Of a stretch of DNA of 15,297 nucleotides, positions 1 to 7,271 are shown piece by piece. The notes beneath the pieces are model-generated. The model had not been told where the DNA came from and did no database searches. It saw only the letters and a program-made list of their open reading frames with translations. The translations under genes and the position numbers were made by a program. How positions within the stretch are numbered: the first letter of the stretch is position 1; every line of letters begins with the position of its first letter. Location of the stretch: NCBI GenBank assembly GCA_027314685.1, contig DAHVAI010000380.1, positions 1-15,297 of the forward strand, in the 5' to 3' direction. The DNA comes from Nitrososphaerota archaeon (GTDB lineage Archaea > Thermoproteota > Nitrososphaeria > Nitrososphaerales > CADDZS01).

Positions 1-178
1 TCAATGAAAAATACCCGCGATCTTCAGGAATCATAGGAATAGTCTTTGCTTGCTTGACTAGGAGGAGTTCCACGCTTTTTCTATGTGGTGCCCACACTCG
101 AAACGTCGTCATGCCCTGAGCGACGTTTGCCCCGATATCTAGATGCCAGTTGCTGATGTTAGATGCAAGCTCCGTCAT
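1..178 (-). CDS. treZ: Malto-oligosyltrehalose trehalohydrolase, N-terminal fragment (cut by window edge)
   Basis: This is the first 59 codons of a gene running off the left edge of the window on the minus strand. TreZ hydrolyses the alpha-1,4 bond next to the terminal trehalosyl unit made by TreY and releases free trehalose in the cytoplasm. The visible protein starts MTELASNISNWHLDIGANVA and continues into FRVWAPHRKSVELLL and a PMIPEDRGYFS stretch. This is the N-terminal CBM48-like beta domain typical of TreZ, with its VWAP signature and a Pro-Met before an aromatic residue. I chose the ATG at 176-178 rather than the internal ATG at 110-112, because the residues between them already resemble the family's 'G-A-x-V-x-x-G-x-x-F-R-V-W-A-P' lead-in. 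No catalytic residues are in view. Other CBM48 GH13 enzymes (GlgB, GlgX) share this fold. The treX and treY genes elsewhere in the window support treZ. Confidence 0.72.
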   Translation of the reverse strand, partial: MTELASNISNWHLDIGANVAQGMTTFRVWAPHRKSVELLLVKQAKTIPMIPEDRGYFSL

Positions 179-206
179 TTGTCTGCCCTGAAATAGGCTT
201 TTCCAC

Positions 207-219
207 ACCGAATTTAATC
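207..219. promoter_or_regulatory. A/T-rich box between divergent treZ and VOC genes
   Basis: The 93-bp gap between treZ (-) and the VOC dioxygenase (+) contains one A/T-rich block around 211-219. Read on the minus strand it is GATTAAATT, about 35 bp upstream of the treZ ATG. This would fit an archaeal TATA box with a leader of roughly 10 nt. On the plus strand it lies about 55 bp upstream of the VOC start, further than usual. The assignment is weak and rests only on composition and spacing. Confidence 0.3.
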
Positions 220-271
220 AATTTGGCCAAACTGTTGATAAGAACGAACGTTGAGATTGTGAGATGGCATT

Positions 272-1348
272 ATGTCGGAGAAATTACAGGGTCTGGTGAA
301 GAGCCTTCATCATATTACTCTAGTCACGTCGAATCAAGAACTCAATAGAAGATTCTACATAGACGTGCTAGGTCTTCGGAGGGTGAAGTACACGGTAAAC
401 CAAGATGACGTGTACCATCGACACTTGTTTTACGCCGACGAAAAGGGAACCACTGGCAGCGCTATAACCTTCTTTGAGTGGCCAGAACTACCGAATGGGC
501 TGATCGGTCTGGGATCCCCGCACCACTTGGCGTATTCTATCTCGAGTTATGACGCGATTCCAAAGTGGAAGGCGTGGCTCAACCGCCAGGGTGTCTCTGT
601 TGCAGGTCCCTATTCCAGAGATGGTAGAATTTCCCTATATTTGCGAGATCCCGACGGTGTCAACATTGAAATCACATATCCCAACAATGAAGTCTCTCCA
701 GATTATCTCAAGGAGCAGGATAAGAATCTCCCCAGCGTCAATGAAATAACCAAAGACATGCGTCTTGTGAAGTTCAATCACGCGTCTCCGATATCATATG
801 ATTCTGACGAGACCGCGTTATTCTTCGACAAACTCCTCGGACTGAACGCGTTCACGAAACCGAATCCTGACCAGTTAGGGACAGCAATAGCTTCGATAGG
901 TAATGACGACCAACCCGATTTTCTGCGCTATATTGTATCGGACGATGCTGCAAAAGGGTTTGTGGGTAGAGGAAATATACATCACATTGCATTGGCGGTG
1001 GAAAGCGATGAAGATCAACGAAAGATTGAAACGAGGTTGAATGATCTTGGCATTCGCCACTCTGGAGTAATAGACCGCTTCTGGTTTCACTCTATATACT
1101 TCAGGGATCCTGACGGAAACCTTCTGGAAATTGCGACAAAGGGGCCCGGATATACAAGAGACGAGACGTTTGAGAAACTGGGAACGAGTCTGATACTACC
1201 TCCTTGGGAGGAGACGCAGCGTAGTGAGATAGAAAAGGCACTCAAGGAAGCTGACAGCAAAAACCCTGTCACTTGGCCACCAAAGTATCCAAAGGTTCTC
1301 TCCCCTCCAGAATCAATCAGGATTCCGAATAGCTCAAGCGAAGCCTAG
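272..1348 (+). CDS. Two-module VOC-family ring-cleaving dioxygenase (MhqO/MhqA-like)
   Basis: This 358-aa protein contains two tandem vicinal-oxygen-chelate (glyoxalase/extradiol dioxygenase) modules, residues about 10-137 and 164-292. Each module keeps the motifs that supply the metal-binding His/His/Glu set: H14 in HHITL, H84/H85 in HHLAY and E133 in NIEITYP; then H170, H237/H238 in HHIALAV and E286 in LLEIATKGPG. The C-terminal stretch TSLILPPWEE followed by a Glu/Lys-rich helix is characteristic of the hydroquinone-type ring-cleaving dioxygenases of the MhqO/MhqA group. A Fe(II)- or Mn(II)-dependent cleavage of a dihydroxy-aromatic is therefore the family expectation, but the substrate is unknown. 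ATG 272 is the first start after an in-frame TGA at 260. The C-terminal tail (about 330-358) is Pro/Ser-rich and probably disordered. The gene meets the next one tail to tail with an 8-bp gap. The family call is firm; the substrate is not. Confidence 0.85.
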   Translation: MSEKLQGLVKSLHHITLVTSNQELNRRFYIDVLGLRRVKYTVNQDDVYHRHLFYADEKGTTGSAITFFEWPELPNGLIGLGSPHHLAYSISSYDAIPKWKAWLNRQGVSVAGPYSRDGRISLYLRDPDGVNIEITYPNNEVSPDYLKEQDKNLPSVNEITKDMRLVKFNHASPISYDSDETALFFDKLLGLNAFTKPNPDQLGTAIASIGNDDQPDFLRYIVSDDAAKGFVGRGNIHHIALAVESDEDQRKIETRLNDLGIRHSGVIDRFWFHSIYFRDPDGNLLEIATKGPGYTRDETFEKLGTSLILPPWEETQRSEIEKALKEADSKNPVTWPPKYPKVLSPPESIRIPNSSSEA

Positions 1349-1356
1349 TCAAAGAG

Positions 1357-1953
1357 TCATTTCGTTTGTATGACTGGATGGTTCAAGCGCTCGTGCAGCT
1401 TCTCAAACCAGAGGAAGTAATCTTCTTCAGAGTACTGCTCGCGCATCCCCATGATGAACGGCTTTAGAGCTTCCCAAGCCATGTTGGTTGCAAACATGTC
1501 GTTTACGAGATCCTCTTCGGCATAGCCCTTCTCTACCATGAAGCCTATCGACTCGAACAAAGATGCCATCTGATGAAACGCAAGCTGAGTCTCATCAGGG
1601 AGTCCTAGAAATTGTTCGTAAGATGTTATCTTTGTTTTCAGGACGGTTGTCCAGGAGCGTTGCACTTCAAGACTGTTTGCCATGTCGTAGACTGAGAGCA
1701 CAAGGTTCATCGTGGCAAGCGTGTTGTTCTGCTTCAATTGCTCGGTGGATAGTCTAGCTTGATTTGATGCTGCAACCGCTTGTTCCTTGGTAGCTTCAAT
1801 CAACTTCTTGTCGTCTCTCATCTGAAGGACAACGAAAACCGCGCCAAGAATAATCGCAACAGAACTCAAGAATGCAACATCGGAAGAAATTGAGCCAAAA
1901 TTAACTGCTAGCAAAAAACCGCCATAAATCGAGAACAAACGGTAGACCTGCAC
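1357..1953 (-). CDS. Membrane-anchored DUF4760-like hypothetical protein
   Basis: This 198-aa protein has one predicted membrane helix at about residues 25-44. A charged, probably helical or coiled-coil stretch (46-78, rich in Lys, Glu, Gln and Ala) follows. The rest is a cytoplasmic alpha-helical domain (about 80-190) with the pattern LVLSVYDMAN, a helix ending FESIGFMVEKG, and a C-terminal Trp/Phe-rich helix (EDYFLWFEKL). That order resembles the DUF4760 family of small membrane-tethered helical proteins, whose function is unknown. The start is GTG at 1951-1953, chosen because a TATA-like box lies about 22 bp upstream and no ATG lies nearby. The gene is divergent from glgB and convergent with the VOC gene, so it is probably transcribed alone. 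There is no catalytic motif, and the link to the sugar genes is positional only. Confidence 0.62.
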   Translation of the reverse strand: MQVYRLFSIYGGFLLAVNFGSISSDVAFLSSVAIILGAVFVVLQMRDDKKLIEATKEQAVAASNQARLSTEQLKQNNTLATMNLVLSVYDMANSLEVQRSWTTVLKTKITSYEQFLGLPDETQLAFHQMASLFESIGFMVEKGYAEEDLVNDMFATNMAWEALKPFIMGMREQYSEEDYFLWFEKLHERLNHPVIQTK

Positions 1954-1970
1954 TATGAAAATACTTGTGT

Positions 1971-1980
1971 GATATAAATG
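1971..1980 (-). promoter_or_regulatory. Archaeal TATA box for the DUF4760-like gene
   Basis: On the minus strand this reads CATTTATATC, a good match to the archaeal TATA consensus. Its centre is about 22 bp from the GTG start at 1953. Archaeal transcription normally begins about 25 bp downstream of the box, so the mRNA would be leaderless or nearly so. That supports both the GTG start and the archaeal origin of the window. Confidence 0.55.
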
Positions 1981-2081
1981 GAGTATTGCAGTCTCTTAGC
2001 ATTAGATCTTGACTTGTATTTGTAAAATCCAAAAATCTGCGTTGCTGGGGTAATTTCCGTGACTGATTCCTCAATTTGAAA

Positions 2082-2092
2082 ACATTTTTATT
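2082..2092 (+). promoter_or_regulatory. Candidate TATA box for the glgB-glgE transcript
   Basis: The sequence ACATTTTTATT sits in a locally A/T-rich stretch and resembles an archaeal TATA element. It predicts a transcription start near 2112-2116. This leaves an unusually long leader of about 130 nt before the glgB ATG at 2247, compared with the short leaders elsewhere in the window. The assignment rests on motif and spacing only. Confidence 0.42.
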
Positions 2093-2132
2093 CAGTGGTT
2101 TGTCCTAACACTACTGTAAGTGGCTCGAGATT

Positions 2133-2177
2133 ATGCCTGTTGCGCTTTACCTCGAAAACACGGCAAGCCAATCGTAA
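2133..2177 (+). other. Possible 14-codon leader ORF upstream of glgB
   Basis: An ATG at 2133 opens a 14-codon frame (MPVALYLENTASQS) ending in TAA at 2175-2177, inside the inferred glgB leader. It has no recognisable ribosome site and could be chance. If translated it would be an upstream ORF able to affect glgB expression. It has no known homologue that I recognise. Confidence 0.15.
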
Positions 2178-2192
2178 ACTCGTACTGTCAGA

Positions 2193-2216
2193 TAGTTTCA
2201 ACTGTTCCAGAAACTA
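2193..2216. repeat. Inverted repeat in the glgB leader
   Basis: This is a perfect 7-bp inverted repeat, TAGTTTC (2193-2199) and GAAACTA (2210-2216), with a 10-nt loop, 30 nt before the glgB start. It could be an RNA hairpin in the leader or a binding site for a dimeric regulator. A 7-bp repeat of this kind can also arise by chance. Confidence 0.4.
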
Positions 2217-2246
2217 GTGATGCAATGGAGAAATAATTGATAGAAC

Positions 2247-4445
2247 ATGCAAAGAGTTTCAATCCCTTCGAAAGAAAAGATCGAAGCAATAGCTTCGTTT
2301 CGCGAGTACATTCCTTCAAGTACTCTCGGGCCACGTCTAGAAATGAAAGACGGTGTGCATTTCTTTTCGGTACTTGCCTATCTCCCTCGTGCATCAAAAG
2401 CGAGCGTTGAGATTGACCCTGGAAACGTTTACGATATGACGCTAGTGGATAGCAGGGGTTTTTGGAAGGTCGAGATACCAGGGCAGCAAAACATTCAGGA
2501 TTACCGGATTGTTTTCGATGATTCGGCAGGTTACAAGCAAAAAGTGCACGACCCATATGCATTCCCTCCATTTCTGTCTGACTATGACCTCCATCTCTTC
2601 TCGGAAGGTACGCACAGGCGAGTTTATGATAAACTTGGAGCGCACGTTCGTAAAGTGGGAAATGTAACAGGTGTGAATTTCGCAGTCTGGGCCCCGAATG
2701 CAATAGCGGTCTCAGTCGTGAGCAACTTCAATCACTGGAACGTTGGGGAGACACCAATGAACTCGCGCGGTTCATCGGGAATCTGGGAGATATTCGTACC
2801 AGATGTTCGCGTTAACGAGATTTACAAGTTCGCGATAAAGTCAAATGTTGATGGAAGTGTAAGGATCAAGACAGATCCTTATGCTTTCGCGGCTGAAACG
2901 AGACCAAAGACTGCAGCAATAGTCGCGGATCTGAAAGAGTTTGATTGGCAAGACAAAGAGTGGCCCTCCAAGGATTCTTTGAATCGCGCAATCTCGATAT
3001 ACGAAGTACATCTTGGCTCTTGGAAGAGAAAGCCTGATGGAACCTACCTTACGTACAGCGAACTAGCTGAGGAGTTGATACCGTACGTAAAGAGATTGGG
3101 GTTCACCCACGTGGAACTGATGCCGGTCATGGAACATCCACTTGATGATTCTTGGGGATACCAGATCGTGAATTACTTTGCTCCGACATCTCGTTACGGT
3201 GCGCCTAAAGATTTCATGTACTTTGTAGATCGTTGCCACAGGGAGGGCATCGGAGTCATCCTTGACTGGGTCCCCTCGCACTTTCCGAAGGACGAATACG
3301 GCTTAAGCAGGTACGACGGAACTTACCTGTACGAGCATGACGATCCGAGGCGAGGAGAGCAACCTGACTGGGGGACGTTGATCTTCAACTACTCGAGAAC
3401 CGAGGTCAAAGAATTTTTGATATCGAACGCTCTCTTCTGGCTAGAAAAATACCACATCGATGGACTGCGGCTCGATGCGGTCGCTTCAATGCTCTACCTG
3501 GATTACTCACGAAAGGAGGGAGAATGGCTGCCAAACAGGTACGGTGGACGAGAAAATTTGGACGCCGTGGAATTCTTGCATGAACTCTCAGAAGCAGTTC
3601 ATTCTGAACATCCAGAAAGTTTACTCATAGCTGAGGAATCAACTGCGTGGCCTGGAGTTACACGTCTGGCGAAGTACGGTGGGCTTGGCATGGACATGAA
3701 GTGGAACATGGGCTGGATGCACGATACACTGGAGTACTTCTCAAAAGATCCCGTTTTTCGAAGATATCAGCAGGGGACTCTCACCTTCGGGTTGCTTTAC
3801 GCTTTTTCAGAGCAGTTCGAGTTGGTCTTGTCGCATGACGAAGTCGTCTACGGGAAAAAATCTCTATACAACAAGATGCCCGGAGATGACTGGCAGAAGT
3901 TTGCAAATCTACGCTTGCTCTACGGATTTATGTTTGGCAGCCCTGGAAAGAAACTCCTGTTCATGGGATCTGAGTTCGGACAGTCCAACGAATGGAACTT
4001 TAGAACTTCATTGGAGTGGGGTAACGCGCAGGGTGAAAAGAATCAAAAATTGTCTGCGTACCTTTCAGACCTGAACAAATTGTATACCTCACAAAAGGCA
4101 CTGCAGATGGATTTCTCGAGTGAAGGATTCGAATGGATTGATTTCAGAGACGCCGATCAGAGCGTGATCAGTTTCATCAGAAAGTCTCACGACAGTGAAA
4201 CGTTCCTAGTCTTTGTGGCCAACATGACTCCCGTTCCCAGGTACAATTATCGAATAGGAGTTCCAAACTCGGGCTACTACGAGGAGTTGTTGAATAGCGA
4301 TGCGAAGGAGTACGGCGGAAGCGGTATGGGAAACTACGGCGGGAAGAAGTCAGATGCTATCCCTTATCACGGTAGGCCATATTCAATCGCCCTAACTCTG
4401 CCGCCACTATCTGTAGACATTTTCGAATACAAAGTGAACAGTTAG
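2247..4445 (+). CDS. glgB: 1,4-alpha-glucan branching enzyme (GH13)
   Basis: This 732-aa enzyme cuts an alpha-1,4-glucan chain and re-attaches it through an alpha-1,6 bond, making branched glycogen in the cytoplasm. Two N-terminal beta domains come first (about 25-115, and about 125-225 with the CBM48 signature FAVWAPNA near residue 148). A GH13 barrel (about 240-620) and a C-terminal beta domain follow. The four GH13 regions are intact: DWVPSHFP, GLRLDAVAS (nucleophile D410), IAEEST (acid/base E463) and LSHDEVVYGK (transition-state D531). All three lie exactly five residues beyond the E. coli GlgB positions as I recall them (405, 458, 526), and the length matches the family. ATG 2247 is the first possible start, because an in-frame TAG lies at 2241. 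Its stop TAG directly abuts the glgE ATG, so the two genes are very probably co-transcribed and translationally coupled. Confidence 0.95.
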   Translation: MQRVSIPSKEKIEAIASFREYIPSSTLGPRLEMKDGVHFFSVLAYLPRASKASVEIDPGNVYDMTLVDSRGFWKVEIPGQQNIQDYRIVFDDSAGYKQKVHDPYAFPPFLSDYDLHLFSEGTHRRVYDKLGAHVRKVGNVTGVNFAVWAPNAIAVSVVSNFNHWNVGETPMNSRGSSGIWEIFVPDVRVNEIYKFAIKSNVDGSVRIKTDPYAFAAETRPKTAAIVADLKEFDWQDKEWPSKDSLNRAISIYEVHLGSWKRKPDGTYLTYSELAEELIPYVKRLGFTHVELMPVMEHPLDDSWGYQIVNYFAPTSRYGAPKDFMYFVDRCHREGIGVILDWVPSHFPKDEYGLSRYDGTYLYEHDDPRRGEQPDWGTLIFNYSRTEVKEFLISNALFWLEKYHIDGLRLDAVASMLYLDYSRKEGEWLPNRYGGRENLDAVEFLHELSEAVHSEHPESLLIAEESTAWPGVTRLAKYGGLGMDMKWNMGWMHDTLEYFSKDPVFRRYQQGTLTFGLLYAFSEQFELVLSHDEVVYGKKSLYNKMPGDDWQKFANLRLLYGFMFGSPGKKLLFMGSEFGQSNEWNFRTSLEWGNAQGEKNQKLSAYLSDLNKLYTSQKALQMDFSSEGFEWIDFRDADQSVISFIRKSHDSETFLVFVANMTPVPRYNYRIGVPNSGYYEELLNSDAKEYGGSGMGNYGGKKSDAIPYHGRPYSIALTLPPLSVDIFEYKVNS

Positions 4446-6431
4446 ATGCCTCAGAAATCCGCTCGCGAACGTAACAAAAAATCTGACGTTCCGAAATCGC
4501 GCAAAGAAATTGCCATCGTCAACGTATTGCCTAACGTAGACTGTGGTAGATATTCGATAAAGCGAATCTCCGGCGATACGCTTAACGTACAGGCTAACGT
4601 CCTAAAACCAGGACACGATCAAATCTACTCTGTCGTGTATCATAGGCTCAAGGGTACAGCCGAGTGGCAAATTACTCCGATGTCCTATGACTACAATGAG
4701 GATCGATGGAGTGCTAGTTTTCAGCTCGATTCCATAGGCACACATGAATATTTCATCGAGGCATGGACAGATAGATTTGCGACGTTGCTTGGCGGCATCG
4801 AAAAATGGGTTCAAGCCAAGGAAGATGTCTCTACGGATCTAGACGAGATTAAGGAACTGCTGAAGGGTGTCCTGAGTAGAGCAAAGCCTGACGAGGCAGG
4901 TGTGATTTCCGGAGCGCTGAGCCAGATAGACGGAAAAGATGCAAACGAAACAGTCACGGTCCTGAATGATCCCAAGATAATCGCGGTTGTCAACAGATGC
5001 GTCCTGAAATATGATTCCGTTGCATCTCAGGTCTTCAAGGTAGTCGTGGACTCGCCGAAAGCCCAGTTCTCGGCTTGGTATGAAATGTTTCACAGATCGC
5101 AAGGAACCGTTCCGGGAAGGAGTGCGACATTTGCAGATTGCGAGGAAAGGCTAGATGACGTAAAGAGAATGGGATTTGACACCATTTACCTTCCTCCGAT
5201 CCACCCGATCGGCATCACGAATCGACGGGGAGCAAACAACACTATTGAGGCCAAACCGGAAGATTCCGGCAGTCCATGGGCTATTGGGAACACTGCAGGA
5301 GGTCATGACGCCATAAACTCTGATCTGGGTACAATTGATGATTTTAGGCACTTTGTATCTGCAGCGAAGGCGAAAGGCATCGACATAGCTATAGACATTG
5401 CGTTCCAGTGCTCTCCAGACCATCCTTATGTAAGAGAGCATCCCGAGTGGTTTCGCAACAGGAAGGACGGTTCGATCAGATATGCAGAAAATCCGCCAAA
5501 GAAGTATTTTGATATCTATCCGCTAAACTTTGAATCGAAGAATTGGCAGGAGCTGTGGGAGGAGCTTGCAAGGGTAGTACTCTTCTGGGCTGATAACGGC
5601 GTCCGAAGCTTTAGGGTGGACAATCCGCACACAAAACCAATCGATTTTTGGGAGTGGCTGATTCAGAAGACCAAGGAAAAATATCCGGAGACAGTCTTCC
5701 TTTCTGAAGCCTTCACTAGGCCGAACAGCATGAAGCTTCTCGCAAAGCTTGGATTCACTCAGTCATACACATATTTTGCTTGGAAGAACACGAAGTATGA
5801 GCTGACCGACTGGATGCAAGAGTTCATGCTTACTGATGTTTCGGAATACTATAGAGGAAACTTGTTTACAAACACCCCTGACATTCTCACAGAGTATTTG
5901 CAGAGTGGAGGGAGACCTGCGTTCAAGACAAGGCTCGCGCTAGCTGCCACGCTTTCACCACTATATGGCATATACAACGGTTTTGAGCTCTGCGAAAATC
6001 TCGCAAAGTCTCCGGGATCTGAAGAGTACTTGAATTCAGAAAAGTACCAGTACAAGGTATGGGACTGGGAAAGAACTGGCAACATCAAAGACTACATCGC
6101 AAAGGTGAACTCGATACGCAGAGAAAACAAGGCTCTACAGGAAGTTAGAAACCTCCACCTCTTGCGATCAGATGGCGACCAGATTCTTTTCTACGGCCGA
6201 TGGACAAGCGACAGGTCAAACATAATTCTGGTCGCGGTCAATCTAGACCCGTTTTCTGCACGTGACTCTACTGTCCATGTTCCGACGAGCGAACTCGGGA
6301 TTGGCCCGTATGGAAGCTATACAGTGCGCGATCTAATCACCGGGGTAGAGTATCAGTGGCATGGAGAAGCAAACTATGTGAAGCTCGACCCTCAGATCGA
6401 ACCTGCTCATATCTTCCAAGTTTTGAGATAG
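4446..6431 (+). CDS. glgE: Alpha-1,4-glucan:maltose-1-phosphate maltosyltransferase (GH13_3)
   Basis: This 661-aa enzyme transfers maltosyl units from alpha-maltose-1-phosphate to the non-reducing end of alpha-1,4-glucans and is the polymerase of the GlgE pathway. A Lys/Arg-rich N-terminal tail (about 1-25) precedes the GlgE N domain (about 28-120; DCGRYSIKR to EAWTDRFATL). The GH13 barrel and a C-terminal beta domain follow. Diagnostic motifs are seen: DIAFQCSPDHPYVREHPEWF, FRVDNPHTKP with nucleophile D392, LSEAFTRP with acid/base E421, and NTPDILTEYL with D479. These match Streptomyces coelicolor GlgE (D394, E423, D480, from memory) within one or two positions. The long GlgE-specific motifs make confusion with an ordinary amylase unlikely. 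The ATG begins on the base after the glgB stop. The maltose-1-phosphate makers (TreS-Pep2, or the glycogen synthase-like GlgM) are not in view. The gene encodes a complete enzyme with all catalytic residues. Confidence 0.93.
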   Translation: MPQKSARERNKKSDVPKSRKEIAIVNVLPNVDCGRYSIKRISGDTLNVQANVLKPGHDQIYSVVYHRLKGTAEWQITPMSYDYNEDRWSASFQLDSIGTHEYFIEAWTDRFATLLGGIEKWVQAKEDVSTDLDEIKELLKGVLSRAKPDEAGVISGALSQIDGKDANETVTVLNDPKIIAVVNRCVLKYDSVASQVFKVVVDSPKAQFSAWYEMFHRSQGTVPGRSATFADCEERLDDVKRMGFDTIYLPPIHPIGITNRRGANNTIEAKPEDSGSPWAIGNTAGGHDAINSDLGTIDDFRHFVSAAKAKGIDIAIDIAFQCSPDHPYVREHPEWFRNRKDGSIRYAENPPKKYFDIYPLNFESKNWQELWEELARVVLFWADNGVRSFRVDNPHTKPIDFWEWLIQKTKEKYPETVFLSEAFTRPNSMKLLAKLGFTQSYTYFAWKNTKYELTDWMQEFMLTDVSEYYRGNLFTNTPDILTEYLQSGGRPAFKTRLALAATLSPLYGIYNGFELCENLAKSPGSEEYLNSEKYQYKVWDWERTGNIKDYIAKVNSIRRENKALQEVRNLHLLRSDGDQILFYGRWTSDRSNIILVAVNLDPFSARDSTVHVPTSELGIGPYGSYTVRDLITGVEYQWHGEANYVKLDPQIEPAHIFQVLR

Positions 6432-6490
6432 AGTGCAACAATCAATTTTCGATGGTGCTTCCTCACCCACCAAATGTAAGTCATATCTGC

Positions 6491-7044
6491 CTACTCGTGA
6501 ATCTTTACGCTTCTTACATTGTAAGATGCGACGAGTACGTCTCCTGCTATGACGACCACAACTACCAGAATTAGAGGCATGGAGATTGAACTGCTGCTAC
6601 TTTGCTTCGCTTGAGCAGTGGAACTAAAAGAAGCGCTTTGTAGTTGAAGTTGGATTTAGGGAACTCGATGTCGAACTAACGATGGTGGAGGGGTCGGATT
6701 TGCAGGAAGCGTAAGCGTGGACTGATGAGCGACGATGTGGTTTGGTTCCAATCACATTGATAAGCTGGATCACTTGAGGAAATAGGAAAAACGCCAGTTC
6801 CGTGGTCAGTAGGTTCGTCATTACCGGTCATAATTATTTGATTTCCTGAGACCTGGACGCTGGAGGCACTGGGCCAGGACACATTGCCTTCTACAGAAAT
6901 CTTAGCCGTGGAATTCCAGGTCTTGGTCGTCTGATTAACCCATGGACCTACAGTCTGAGAACTACCGCAAGCGTACACGCTACCTATTTTGGGGCTGGTC
7001 GAGAGGTTTTGTCGAGTATCAACACAACGAATGGTGCTTTAGAA
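6491..7044 (-). pseudogene. Decayed YHYH-domain surface protein with C-terminal membrane anchor
   Basis: Three pieces of one gene can be followed on the minus strand. The first open stretch (about 7044 down to 6745) encodes VYACGSSQTVGPWVNQTTK, then WNSTAKISVEGNVSW, and ends in GTGVFPISSSDPAYQCDWN, the N-terminal half of a YHYH-family domain. Reading then continues in another frame, starting at 6745, as PNHIVAHQSTLTLPANPTPP. This is the next conserved block of the family (N-P-N-x-I ... L-P-A-N-P-T), so one base appears lost near 6745. That second frame meets a TAA at 6656-6658, then encodes a Ser-rich stalk (SSTAQAKQSSSSS) and a hydrophobic helix (MPLILVVVVVIAGDVLVASY), with a TAG at 6491-6493. 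The central part of the domain with the YHYH motif is missing. The N-terminal signal peptide is also not found. YHYH proteins are exported proteins of unclear role. The frameshift, stop and internal loss point to a pseudogene rather than a sequencing slip. Confidence 0.6.
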
Positions 7045-7224
7045 TTGAATTTACGCCAAGAATTTCTTGTATGTGTTACAAGTTTCTAGCGAATCGGCTT
7101 CCTGATAGTAGAGAGGTGCAAAATACGAAATCTTGTGTTTACCTCTTCTGTGTTGTCCGAGAACTTTACATTTTGCAGGCTAGTAAGATATCTGATTCTC
7201 AAAGTTGGTAATCGTCGTTTCTTG

Positions 7225-7233
7225 TTATATAAT
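7225..7233 (+). promoter_or_regulatory. Archaeal TATA box for the P-type ATPase gene
   Basis: The sequence TTATATAAT closely matches the archaeal TATA consensus. It predicts a start of transcription near 7255 and a leader of only about 17 nt before ATG 7272. The leader has no Shine-Dalgarno-like sequence. A loose TCGTC/GACGA inverted pair (7212-7216 and 7236-7240) flanks the box and might mark a repressor site, but five-base arms are weak evidence. Confidence 0.6.
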
Positions 7234-7271
7234 TTGACGAACCAAGACACTTCTGACCGAGAATTATAGCC

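Noticed and set aside
163..348. 61-codon plus-strand frame across the treZ-VOC gap
   Set aside because: It overlaps both treZ on the opposite strand and the VOC gene in another frame, and its sequence resembles no protein.
2188..2703. 171-codon open frame on the minus strand opposite the glgB start
   Set aside because: It overlaps the conserved N-terminal domains of glgB and shows no recognisable domain; it is a shadow of the real gene.
5151..5441. 96-codon minus-strand frame inside glgE
   Set aside because: It lies opposite catalytic-domain codons of glgE and has no features of its own.
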